A DNA stretch of 64,000 nucleotides, taken from Granulicella sp. S156 (GTDB lineage: Bacteria > Acidobacteriota > Terriglobia > Terriglobales > Acidobacteriaceae). The position numbers and the translations under genes are program-made. The notes beneath the pieces were generated by a model that saw nothing but the letters and a program-made list of their open reading frames with translations, did not search any database and was not told the DNA's origin. Every line of letters starts with the position of its first letter. The stretch's first letter is position 1. Below are positions 7,539-14,877 of the stretch, one piece after another. The stretch covers positions 1-64,000 of the forward strand of contig NZ_LMUH01000026.1 of NCBI RefSeq assembly GCF_009766105.1, given 5' to 3'.

Positions 7539-9104
7539 ATGTCCTATCCATCCATCAAGGTCGGCGACAACCTCCTTCAGGATGCACGATTCACCTTTTT
7601 GGAAGTAAGACAGGTGCTCAATGAGCATTGGTGGTGTACGTTTGCCTGCGGACAGGAGAACGATGCGCCCATTCCGGTGCAGGACTGGCTGGGCAAGGAG
7701 CTCGAAATCACCAGCACAGACGAGCAGAAGGTGGATCATATCCACTTCAGCGGATTCATTCTTTCCGTCGATCTGATCTACGAAGCCTCTGGAACTTTTT
7801 CCGCGCATTGCACTGCCGTCACGTACTCCTGGCTGCTGGACCAGGCACCGCATAAGCAGTACTACCTGGCCAAGACTTTATCCGATATCGCTTCCATTGC
7901 GGCAGGCCGCGCCGGGCTTACGGCCTCAGTCAACGCAGCCGGATCCAAGCCACTCAACTATGTGCAGTATGGCGAAACGGATTTCAGTTTTCTGCACCGC
8001 ATTACGGACGACTACAAAGCGTGGCTGCGCCCGAGCGTGAAGGGCATCGAGATCTTTGACAGCTTTCAGGCGGGCACCGATCTGGAATGGCGCGGCTCCA
8101 GCGGGCTAGGTCTTCTGGACTTCATGCTGGGTGGCACTCTGAAGCCAGCCAGCTTCAACGGCAGCCACTATGACTTCCACGTCATGCAGAGCCAGATGTT
8201 TCAGAATGTGAGCAAGGCTCCGAGTTTTACTTCCTCCTCGGCCGGCCTGGCCAGCGCGGTCGTCGCGCAGTCGCAGGCTGTCATGCCGAGCAGCTTTGTG
8301 CAGCAGCGCCCGCGAGCGATGACGCTTGCTGACTTTCAGACCTCTATCGAGGACGAAGCGGAGCGCGCGTTGGGTTCCGCCATCACTGGCCGCGGCAGCA
8401 GCCGCAACACAGCGCTCTATGCCGGCAATACTGTCAACATCACCGGCTCGATTGCCGCTGCGGGAACCTACGGCCTGGTCGCCGTCACGCACCGCTGGGA
8501 CGCCGGCGGCTACGGCAACACCTTCACTGTGACGCCGTGGCAGAACTATCGCAACAGCACGGAGCCGCCGCTGCGCTCCTGGCACGGCATTGTGCCCGCG
8601 TGCGTGACCGCGCACAACGATCCCAAGAAGATGGGGCGTATTCAGGTGCAGTTTTTCTGGCAGGATGATGGCTCGACCCACTGGGCGCGGACTACCAGCC
8701 CGCACGCTGGTCCGGATCGCGGCTTCATGTTTATGCCGGAGATCGGCGACGAGGTGGCGGTCGCGTTTGAAGACGGCGATCCCGAACGGCCTGTCATTCT
8801 GGGGTCGTTGTGGAACGGCGTTCACCAAGCCCCTCGCTACGACTTCCGCGGAGGCGATATCGATGACAATGACGTCAAGCGCCTGGTGACCAAGTCCGGC
8901 AACCGCATTCATCTCAGCGACAAGGCTGGCCAGGAAACGGTATTTCTTGCCACACCTGCACACAACTCTCTCACCATGACTGAGCAGTCGAACGAGACCG
9001 GCAATCATCTGATCGTGCTGCACTCTGACGGCGATATCGTCCTCAGCGCACCCAATGGCCGCGTCCACATCGACAGCCTCACGTTTTCCCGCGTCAACGG
9101 TTAG
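7539..9104 (+). CDS. vgrG: VgrG-like type VI secretion spike protein (TssI)
   Basis: A 521-residue VgrG. The N-terminal part resembles phage gp27 (tail hub): DARFTFLEVRQVL, GKELEIT, and the QYGETDFSFLHRI segment typical of VgrG. The gp5-like OB fold follows: HNDPKKMGRIQVQFFW, then FMPEIGDEVAVAFEDGDPE and PVILGSLWNG. The C-terminus is a short beta-rich spike stalk (GNRIHLSDKAGQE, HLIVLHSDGDIVLSA) without a fused enzymatic domain. The ATG at 7539 gives the family-like N-terminus MSYPSIKVGDNLL. The frame extends upstream to 7461, but those residues look unrelated. It tips the Hcp tube and would recruit cargo from the genes around it. Confidence 0.88.
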   Translation: MSYPSIKVGDNLLQDARFTFLEVRQVLNEHWWCTFACGQENDAPIPVQDWLGKELEITSTDEQKVDHIHFSGFILSVDLIYEASGTFSAHCTAVTYSWLLDQAPHKQYYLAKTLSDIASIAAGRAGLTASVNAAGSKPLNYVQYGETDFSFLHRITDDYKAWLRPSVKGIEIFDSFQAGTDLEWRGSSGLGLLDFMLGGTLKPASFNGSHYDFHVMQSQMFQNVSKAPSFTSSSAGLASAVVAQSQAVMPSSFVQQRPRAMTLADFQTSIEDEAERALGSAITGRGSSRNTALYAGNTVNITGSIAAAGTYGLVAVTHRWDAGGYGNTFTVTPWQNYRNSTEPPLRSWHGIVPACVTAHNDPKKMGRIQVQFFWQDDGSTHWARTTSPHAGPDRGFMFMPEIGDEVAVAFEDGDPERPVILGSLWNGVHQAPRYDFRGGDIDDNDVKRLVTKSGNRIHLSDKAGQETVFLATPAHNSLTMTEQSNETGNHLIVLHSDGDIVLSAPNGRVHIDSLTFSRVNG

Positions 9105-9127
9105 CATCCATCGCCGCAAGGAGCCTC

Positions 9128-9853
9128 ATGCCGCCGCAACCCTTTACTGGACAGAAAAAAACGCCCAACCAGAACTTCGATGCCTCCAAGGACAATGTCT
9201 GCCCGCCCCTGCGTTCGCTCAACATGAAAAACATGAAGGATACCAGCGCGCTGCAAGGGCAGGTGGGAAGCGATTGCAAGCTGGTCCACGGCGATTGCTG
9301 GCAGCAGATCGACGGCAGCCAGACCGAAAAGATCAACCACAATCTGACGACCGACATCATGGTCAACGAGTTCTGGATGGTGCATAACGATCTGTTTTAC
9401 ACCGTGAACAACCTCACCGTGGACAATCGCTATGGCGCCCATTATCAGGTCAACTGGGACGTGCGCTTCGACCACTTCATCCACACCCGCACCGAGACCC
9501 ACGATCAGCGCGAAGTGATCCATCAGCCGACAGAAAATGTGAACTGGTTCCAGAAGATTGTAGAGTTTAGCTGGGAAAAGCATACAAGCCAGATGTTTTA
9601 TTTCGTGGCAAACCTCTTCAAATTTGAAGTAGACGGCACGGAAACTTCTGGAAAAGGAATCGTGATCCAGCGGATTTTTCTTCGAAACCAAAACGAGCCA
9701 ACCAAACTCACATGGACCGGCTTCAAATCTCAGGTAGGTTTGCTGAAGTCGAGGATCGCGGCTGCCCGGGCCACTGCTACAGTTGCCCACGCGGAAGCCG
9801 AGCCCACCGCCAATGCGGGGCCAGTTGCCGAGATCGGAGCGCCTCACATCTAA
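9128..9853 (+). CDS. Unknown protein downstream of VgrG, possible spike accessory
   Basis: A 241-residue soluble protein starting 24 bases after vgrG. The middle (about 45-135) is polar and beta-prone, with repeated Asn/Thr/His/Asp turns (INHNLTTDIMVNE, NNLTVDNRYGAHYQVN), reminiscent of stalk beta-helices. A helical segment (185-210) and an Ala/Pro-rich tail follow. No signal peptide, membrane helix or catalytic motif is visible. Its place right after vgrG suggests a spike tip, adaptor or effector, but no known adaptor family (DUF4123, DUF1795, DUF2169) is evident. Intact in length and frame. Confidence 0.6.
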   Translation: MPPQPFTGQKKTPNQNFDASKDNVCPPLRSLNMKNMKDTSALQGQVGSDCKLVHGDCWQQIDGSQTEKINHNLTTDIMVNEFWMVHNDLFYTVNNLTVDNRYGAHYQVNWDVRFDHFIHTRTETHDQREVIHQPTENVNWFQKIVEFSWEKHTSQMFYFVANLFKFEVDGTETSGKGIVIQRIFLRNQNEPTKLTWTGFKSQVGLLKSRIAAARATATVAHAEAEPTANAGPVAEIGAPHI

Positions 9854-9886
9854 AGCGGACGGGGAATATCCCCAGGAGAGGCGTCC

Positions 9887-10354
9887 ATGCACTTCGGAAC
9901 AAAAATGTACTCTTATCTGTCTCCAGGCGACGTGCTCACCGTTGTCAGCCCTATCAGTGTCTGGTGGCTCGGCCTCGTGCTGGCCGTGAGCGTGTTTCTA
10001 CTGCTGGTTTCCATTGATGCGAGCCGCAAAAACCAGGCGCTGCTCGGCCTGCTGATGCTTGCCGTCATGGGTCTGGTTACCTCAAATGCCACCGTCGTGT
10101 TTAACGGCACAAAACACACCGGCACCGTACGCACGGTCACCTTTTTCTATCCCACGACCCGGCATTATCCTCTTTCTTCCATTCTCGGAGCGCGGATCGA
10201 CACCTCCGATGAGTCTGACGCCGTCAACCTGGTACTTGATGGTGGCGTGGATCTCCAACTCACGCCCTATAACCAAATGAGCGGCAAAGGCCAGGCCGTC
10301 TTCACCATCAACCAGTTCCTTCAACAGCACGGCGGTACGGGGACACTCTACTAA
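9887..10354 (+). CDS. Small membrane protein, tandem paralog A
   Basis: A 155-residue protein with two membrane helices (about 25-45 and 50-68) and a C-terminal cytoplasmic or periplasmic domain of about 85 residues. Distinctive strings are YPLSSILGA, DLQLTPYNQMSGKGQA and INQFLQQHGG. Copy B, 27 bases downstream, repeats the whole plan with the same C-terminal strings. The start has AGGAG eight bases upstream. Function unknown; tandem duplication in a VgrG cluster is common for immunity proteins. Confidence 0.65.
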   Translation: MHFGTKMYSYLSPGDVLTVVSPISVWWLGLVLAVSVFLLLVSIDASRKNQALLGLLMLAVMGLVTSNATVVFNGTKHTGTVRTVTFFYPTTRHYPLSSILGARIDTSDESDAVNLVLDGGVDLQLTPYNQMSGKGQAVFTINQFLQQHGGTGTLY

Positions 10355-10381
10355 CTGGCAGGACGACTTAAAGGGAAATGT

Positions 10382-10855
10382 ATGCACTTCGGACGTTCTA
10401 TCTACTGCATTAATCCGTCGCATGATGTGTTGCTGGTCATCAGCCCCATTGATGCCCTGATGACCTGTGGGATTGTCTTCGGCGCGGTGTTGATCATGTT
10501 TTTCTTTCTTCTCTACCAGGCTCGCGCCAAAGTTGTGATCCCTGTCGGCCTGCTGCTAGCCGTTATCTTAGCCGGTGCCGCCTCCAATGGCACCATCGAA
10601 CTGGACGCTGTTCGTGGTACTGCTGTCATACACACCGTTCTCTTCTGTTACCCACAGACCTATCGCTATCCTCTTTCGTCGGTTATGGGAGCATCCGTCG
10701 CAATCGGCGATCAGAACGACGCGCTTCGCCTGGTCTTCCAGGGCGGCGGTGATCTACAACTCACGCCCTACAACCAGATGGGGGGCAAAGGACAGGCCGC
10801 CTTCGCCATCAACCAGTTCCTCCAGGAGCACGGCGGTAGGGGATCACCTTATTAG
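10382..10855 (+). CDS. Small membrane protein, tandem paralog B
   Basis: A 157-residue paralog of the preceding gene: MHFGRSIY at the start, two helices (about 25-48 and 52-68), then YPLSSVMGA, DLQLTPYNQMGGKGQA and INQFLQEHGG. The soluble domain is conserved between copies while the membrane helices differ strongly, so selection acts mainly on the soluble part. AAAGGGAA precedes the ATG. Function unknown. Confidence 0.65.
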   Translation: MHFGRSIYCINPSHDVLLVISPIDALMTCGIVFGAVLIMFFFLLYQARAKVVIPVGLLLAVILAGAASNGTIELDAVRGTAVIHTVLFCYPQTYRYPLSSVMGASVAIGDQNDALRLVFQGGGDLQLTPYNQMGGKGQAAFAINQFLQEHGGRGSPY

Positions 10856-10859
10856 CATC

Positions 10860-11783
10860 ATGAAAAGAGAAGATGAGCACATGCCAGAATCGCCGGACAG
10901 ACGCAAGCGCCTGCTGGAGTACGAAGCGCCCTCCCTTGATCCATTCGTGCGGGCCGATAGCACAACCGATTGTTCCGTTTATTGGTGCGGTGTGCGGGAG
11001 TTCCCCGTAAACTCCTACGAACGAATCTGGTTTCTCGAGTTCCTGGCCCGGCTGGCCCGCCATCTGAAGCAGACTCAGAAGCTGCGTGAGCAGAACTTCC
11101 TGCAAAACAAATTCCTCCTGCCCGACCTGATAGAACTCTTCGTCAAGCGTTCTGAAGAATACGTTCCCATCATCGGCATGACCCTGATTCCCGGTACCGA
11201 GCCCATCAAAATCCCGGACGCTGACCAGATGCGTAAAGAGGCCCAGAAGGACATCGACGCAAAGCGCTCGCTTAACCCCACCCGCTGGATGCCCGACTAC
11301 GCTCACCTCTTTCTGGATCCGGACACCACCGCGCAGCGTGCTGACTTCTTCGGCCATGGCGGCATGCTGGGCTTATACCTGAAGCCTGATTCTAGACAGA
11401 TCGAGCCGCTGCCGGAGCTGCCGCGCATATTTACCTCGCACCCGGCGTTCTCTCCCGCGATGTTGAAACAGCACCAGATGAGTCTCGCGTTTCAGGACCC
11501 CTGGCTGACGCAGAGCAAGGAGGTCTTCGGTGAGCCGTTCAAGGATAGTGCCAGCTTCGACGGGCTTCCCTTCATCCTGCCGCTGCTTACTTCTGCAAGC
11601 CTGCTTGACGCCACGGCAGACGAGCGTAAACGCTGGTTCGAGCTGTTCGACGGCTACTGGATCGAAAGCAAGCCCGACAAAGGCTTGCTGCTCGTGCTCA
11701 AAGCACCGGACTTCGATTTGGAGCTGGTGGAGCTGCTCGACCAGATGCGGCTGGACGGCTACACCTTTCGGAGCATCCTATGA
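10860..11783 (+). CDS. Unknown cluster protein 1 with shared C-terminal domain
   Basis: A 307-residue soluble protein I do not recognise. The frame is open from 10575 but that part overlaps the previous gene, so I start at ATG 10860; ATG 10881 is also possible. It is helical in the first half (EFLARLARHLKQTQ) with a conserved-looking C-terminal domain beginning at FDGLPFILPLL, then DATADERKRWF and GLLLVLKAPDFDLELVELL. A similar domain ends the next protein. Its stop overlaps the next start (ATGA), so the two are translationally coupled and probably interact. No signal peptide or membrane helix. Confidence 0.6.
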   Translation: MKREDEHMPESPDRRKRLLEYEAPSLDPFVRADSTTDCSVYWCGVREFPVNSYERIWFLEFLARLARHLKQTQKLREQNFLQNKFLLPDLIELFVKRSEEYVPIIGMTLIPGTEPIKIPDADQMRKEAQKDIDAKRSLNPTRWMPDYAHLFLDPDTTAQRADFFGHGGMLGLYLKPDSRQIEPLPELPRIFTSHPAFSPAMLKQHQMSLAFQDPWLTQSKEVFGEPFKDSASFDGLPFILPLLTSASLLDATADERKRWFELFDGYWIESKPDKGLLLVLKAPDFDLELVELLDQMRLDGYTFRSIL

Positions 11784-12550
11784 GCGCCGCCGGGCAGGCA
11801 GGAGGACACGTGCGCCGCATTCAAGGGCAGGAATTTACGCCTATTGGCGGATGGGCGGGCTACGAAATCCCCGTGCACATGCCCATCAAAGACGCCGCCC
11901 TAAATGAGACCCTAAAAGGTGCACTGTGGACTTTGATCATCCGGCTGCATCCGCACGAAACGCAGCCCTCTGTTTGGTTCCTGATGGACAACCTGCATAG
12001 GGACGATGCCGTGCTGACCCTCAGCCGCAACGCACGCGCCTGGATGCCCAGTCAGGGTATCGGTCTATGGCCAGACCAGCCGCCGCCGCGGACGATGACC
12101 AGCAAGGATGTGCTCGACCTGACATGGGGTGAGACGCCGCAGCTTCCGTACCATCGCGTCACCCGGCTGCGAGCCGCGACGGACGTGCAGCACACAGCCT
12201 GGACCACCATGTTCGGCTTGGGAAGCACGGTGTTGACGCTCGTTCCCGGAGGGGGGCAGCGGCTGCTCGACGAAACACGCGAATACCTCAAGCGGCCCAT
12301 CGTCGATGAAGGCTTCCAGCGCTTCCCGTTTTACTTTCCGCTGCTCGGCAAAAAAACTCTGATCAACGCCACGGCGGAAGAGCTCGACGGCTGGCTCGGG
12401 CCGGCGCAGCTCTACCTGCGCGAAAGCGAAGAGGACAATGCTGTCTTGCTGCTGACCCGTACCGCGCCTTCGATCCTAAACAAAGCACTGGAAGAGACAG
12501 GCTTCACCGTCGCCCCCCGCGATCAGCCCGGCGAAGACGAGATACTATGA
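11780..12550 (+). CDS. Unknown cluster protein 2 with shared C-terminal domain
   Basis: A 256-residue soluble protein coupled to the preceding gene. Its C-terminus repeats that domain: FQRFPFYFPLL, NATAEELDGWL, then NAVLLLTRTAPSILNKALEETGF. The N-terminal half differs and holds WGETPQLPYHRVTRLR and a strand-rich segment. It is the last gene of the Hcp/VgrG cluster on this strand. The 3' end overlaps a convergent small gene by 28 bases. Function unknown; a heteromeric complex with its partner is a fair guess. Confidence 0.6.
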   Translation: MSAAGQAGGHVRRIQGQEFTPIGGWAGYEIPVHMPIKDAALNETLKGALWTLIIRLHPHETQPSVWFLMDNLHRDDAVLTLSRNARAWMPSQGIGLWPDQPPPRTMTSKDVLDLTWGETPQLPYHRVTRLRAATDVQHTAWTTMFGLGSTVLTLVPGGGQRLLDETREYLKRPIVDEGFQRFPFYFPLLGKKTLINATAEELDGWLGPAQLYLRESEEDNAVLLLTRTAPSILNKALEETGFTVAPRDQPGEDEIL

Positions 12551-12753
12551 CGATGAAAAGACGCTTGTACCGCTGGGGTGCCTTTCTGCGTCAGCCTTCC
12601 ATCCTTCACTAGGCTTCCCAACCAAGATTGAAGGGTTCGTTGCGGGACTCCTTTCAGAACAACGGCAATGTCACTTCTGCGCGCGCCTTCGGGCCTTTGC
12701 CGCACAGCTTCGACGATTGCGCTCAGCTCTTTTTCTCGTAGGCGTTCAGGCAT
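12523..12753 (-). CDS. Small winged-helix DNA-binding protein (possibly truncated)
   Basis: A 76-residue protein starting at an ATG with a perfect GGAGGA site four bases upstream (12758-12763). Residues 5-60 (ELSAIVEAVRQRPEGA, SDIAVVLKGVPQRTLQSWL, LVKDGRLTQKGT) have the helix-turn-helix-plus-wing pattern of transcriptional regulators. The last 15 residues (His/Ser-rich) do not look like a domain and cross the 3' end of the opposing gene, so the true C-terminus may be lost. It could regulate island genes. Family level only. Confidence 0.5.
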   Translation of the reverse strand: MPERLREKELSAIVEAVRQRPEGARRSDIAVVLKGVPQRTLQSWLGSLVKDGRLTQKGTPAVQASFHRHSISSSPG

Positions 12754-12763
12754 GCTTCCTCCA

Positions 12764-13472
12764 TTAATTGCTCGATCCGCTATCGCGCAAATCTCAAACG
12801 GATCGCGCAACAAATTTGGGAATCACGCAAGATGAATTTGCGCGACACCTCAGGAACTCTCACTGGTCGCAACATGCAGAATCTCGTAAGAGCAACCGCC
12901 CAGGAGCGAGTTTCTGGGAGACATCCACATTTCTTGAGAGCCACCCCTAGAGTTTCTGGTACGTCGCTGCGGCGCGATTCGGGAGGACGAAGAACTGCCG
13001 CACGGTATAACTTGGACCGCCGCGGCCGCGCCACATGGCTAGGCTGCCGCAGCCGCCGATTCAAGAGACTGAGTCTTTAGTTCCGAAACTCGCGACTGCT
13101 CACGTGGTTTTCGCCGAAGAGTCGATCTTTCAAGTTTCCCTCTTAACCTTCTGCCTGCGCTGGCGCAGCGGATCTAGTGACGGAGGGCGCTCAAGAGTTC
13201 CTCCGTGGTGATCTGTCTAACCCGATCCCATCCGCCTCCAGCAGAGGGAGTCACCTGATAAACAGTTCGTTTATTGCGTTCTTCATTCCATTCGAGTGCC
13301 GCACCGGTGAGGAGAGAGACCCTTGCTACTTCCCGATCTCCATTCATCACCGAAAAGAATCGCCGTAAGCTCATATCCCATTATCGAGATCTCCCTGTGG
13401 AATCCAAGCAGTACCAAACGGCCTCTTCGGCTAGAACGGTTGAGTAGCTGACCTCTAATCAACACCTCAAAT
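12764..13472. other. Low-coding stretch near the island end
   Basis: About 700 bases with no gene I can support well. Several 60-95 codon frames exist on both strands but have Arg/Ser-rich, unordered composition. The only one with protein-like composition is the minus-strand frame at 13174-13374, listed separately. No RNA gene or integrase remnant is recognised. Confidence 0.45.
13174..13374 (-). CDS. Possible 66-residue small protein
   Basis: A minus-strand frame whose product (MSLRRFFSVMNGDREVARV at the start, a WDRVRQITTEELLSALRH end) has balanced composition and a plausible strand-helix pattern. No family is recognised and the ribosome site is weak. Listed because it stands out from the surrounding noise. 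Confidence 0.3.
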   Translation of the reverse strand: MSLRRFFSVMNGDREVARVSLLTGAALEWNEERNKRTVYQVTPSAGGGWDRVRQITTEELLSALRH

Positions 13473-13493
13473 TGCTGTACAACTGCTGTACAA
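13473..13493 (+). repeat. Two direct repeats of TGCTGTACAA
   Basis: TGCTGTACAA occurs at 13473-13482 and again at 13484-13493, an 11-base period that places both on the same DNA face. The pair lies about 85 bases inside the tRNA-Thr 3' half. Short direct repeats at this distance are typical of arm-type integrase or excisionase binding sites, but that role is inference. Confidence 0.4.
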
Positions 13494-13576
13494 GCAGCTC
13501 CCATAACACCCCAAAAGCCCTCAAAACCGCCTGTAACGCCCTATACTTCACAACAACTTACGCAAGACCCGGTCGT

Positions 13577-13621
13577 TTCGTAATCAGCAGGTCAACGGTT
13601 CAAGTCCGTTCGTCGGCTCCA
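13577..13621 (+). other. 3' half of tRNA-Thr(CGU): attachment-site scar of an island
   Basis: The 45 bases run from the anticodon loop (TTCGTAA, anticodon CGT) through the 3' anticodon stem (TCAGC), variable loop (AGGTC), a perfect T arm (AACGG-TTCAAGT-CCGTT), the 3' acceptor strand CGTCGGC, discriminator T and encoded CCA. The 5' half is absent: the bases just upstream (GTCGT) cannot pair with TCAGC, and GCCGACG, the partner of the acceptor strand, is not found upstream. A 3' half starting in the anticodon loop is what a tyrosine integrase leaves at the distal end of an element inserted in a tRNA gene. The intact tRNA should lie to the left, outside the window. Confidence 0.8.
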
Positions 13622-13748
13622 TTTTGCCTTTCCTGCCTCCCCGAACCTGCTTTGGTTCAAGATATCCACTGATATTCTTCAAATCGTTGCACTAAGCCCT
13701 TGAATGAAGTAGGGTTGCCCCGCATACTCGCATCAAGAGCCTAGCCGC

Positions 13749-14693
13749 GTGGGGCGGCTGGACTTGTACCGAGAGACGAGCGCCGTGAGCCGATATTGCC
13801 GAGAAGACGTTCTGCGCATCCTTCGCTTACCCGCCCGCCAGCTTGCCACCTGGGAGCGCGCCGGGCTTATCGCTTCTTCCGAAAACTACTCTTTTGACGA
13901 ACTTGTGCAGCTGCGTAAGCTGCGCGACCTGACCGCGACCCGCATCTCGGTGAAGAGCATTCGCCGGTCGGTGGACGCGATGCAGAAGGTGGCCGGCATG
14001 GCCAATCCGCTGCAGGAGTTCGCTGCGGTGCGTTCGGGGTCGGGGTTGGCGTTCCGCCAATGGGGTGCGCTGGTCAACCCTGTGACGCGTCAGATGGCGT
14101 TCGATTTTGAGCTGGCTCCCTGCGCCGGAATGATCGTGGTTCGGGCCAACGGACAGGTGCCTTCGCGGCTCTCCAATGAGATCCAGGAGATGTTCCTCCG
14201 CGCGGTGCGGCTGGAAGAGCGTGGGGAGACCCTGGGCGATGCTAAGGTGCTCTACGAGGCGATTCTCGATATGCAGCCGAATCATGCGGCGGCGGCGATC
14301 AATCTTGGTACCATCCGCTACAACGAACGCGATTACGAGACAGCCGAAGGCTTCTACCGCCGCGCGACGGAGGCCGATCCGGAGTACGCCCTGGCGTTCT
14401 TCGACCTCGGCAATGTGCTGGACGAACAGCAGCGGCTGGAAGAGGCCATTGCGGCCTACGAGCGGGCAGTAGAGCTTGTGCCCCAGTATGCGGACGCGCA
14501 TTACAATCTGGCGCTGGCGTATGAGCGGATGAAGGAGCCTCGCCGGGCACTGCGGCACTGGACGACCTACGTGCGGCTGGACCCCTCCGGCCCGTGGGCG
14601 AGTCATGCGCGTGGACAGGCGAAGAAGATCCTCGGTTCAGAGCGGCTGGCGATCGTCTGCAGACACGGCCGGACGTTGAAGATTGCCGGGTAG
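13749..14693 (+). CDS. MerR-type HTH and TPR protein
   Basis: A 314-residue protein with two parts. Residues 13-70 form a MerR-like winged helix (YCREDVLRILRLPARQLATWERAGLI, then FDELVQLRKLRDL). From about 145 to 290 there are at least four tetratricopeptide repeats (for example AAAINLGTIRYNERDYETAEGFYRRA and YALAFFDLGNVLDEQQRLEEAIAAYERA). It probably binds DNA or a partner and scaffolds others through the TPRs; no target is visible. It starts at GTG 13749. It is the first gene outside the island and is followed by a rho-independent terminator. Confidence 0.8.
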   Translation: MGRLDLYRETSAVSRYCREDVLRILRLPARQLATWERAGLIASSENYSFDELVQLRKLRDLTATRISVKSIRRSVDAMQKVAGMANPLQEFAAVRSGSGLAFRQWGALVNPVTRQMAFDFELAPCAGMIVVRANGQVPSRLSNEIQEMFLRAVRLEERGETLGDAKVLYEAILDMQPNHAAAAINLGTIRYNERDYETAEGFYRRATEADPEYALAFFDLGNVLDEQQRLEEAIAAYERAVELVPQYADAHYNLALAYERMKEPRRALRHWTTYVRLDPSGPWASHARGQAKKILGSERLAIVCRHGRTLKIAG

Positions 14694-14733
14694 TGGCTGT
14701 TTCCGGTCGACATTTGAGTTTGTGCCGGCTGCC

Positions 14734-14755
14734 TGGGGCTAAAAGCCCCTTTTTT
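14734..14755 (+). terminator. Rho-independent terminator after the TPR gene
   Basis: Stem TGGGGCT/AGCCCCT with an AAA loop, followed by TTTTT; 41 bases after the stop codon. Confidence 0.75.
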
Positions 14756-14877
14756 ATTGCGATTTATCCGGGGGCTCATCCGCTTGCCAGCTTCGCTAAG
14801 GCGCGCCCTCGCTTCGCGCTGATACACTCCCATCGAACGCTGCTAACTCTGTTTTACCCGTGGGAGAACCCTGTCTG

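Noticed and set aside
8106-9119. 337-codon minus frame opposite vgrG
   Set aside because: Shadow of the VgrG reading frame; Arg/His/Val composition with no domain.
13540-13621. Complete tRNA-Thr gene
   Set aside because: No D arm, 5' acceptor strand or 5' anticodon stem can be formed upstream; only the 3' half is present.
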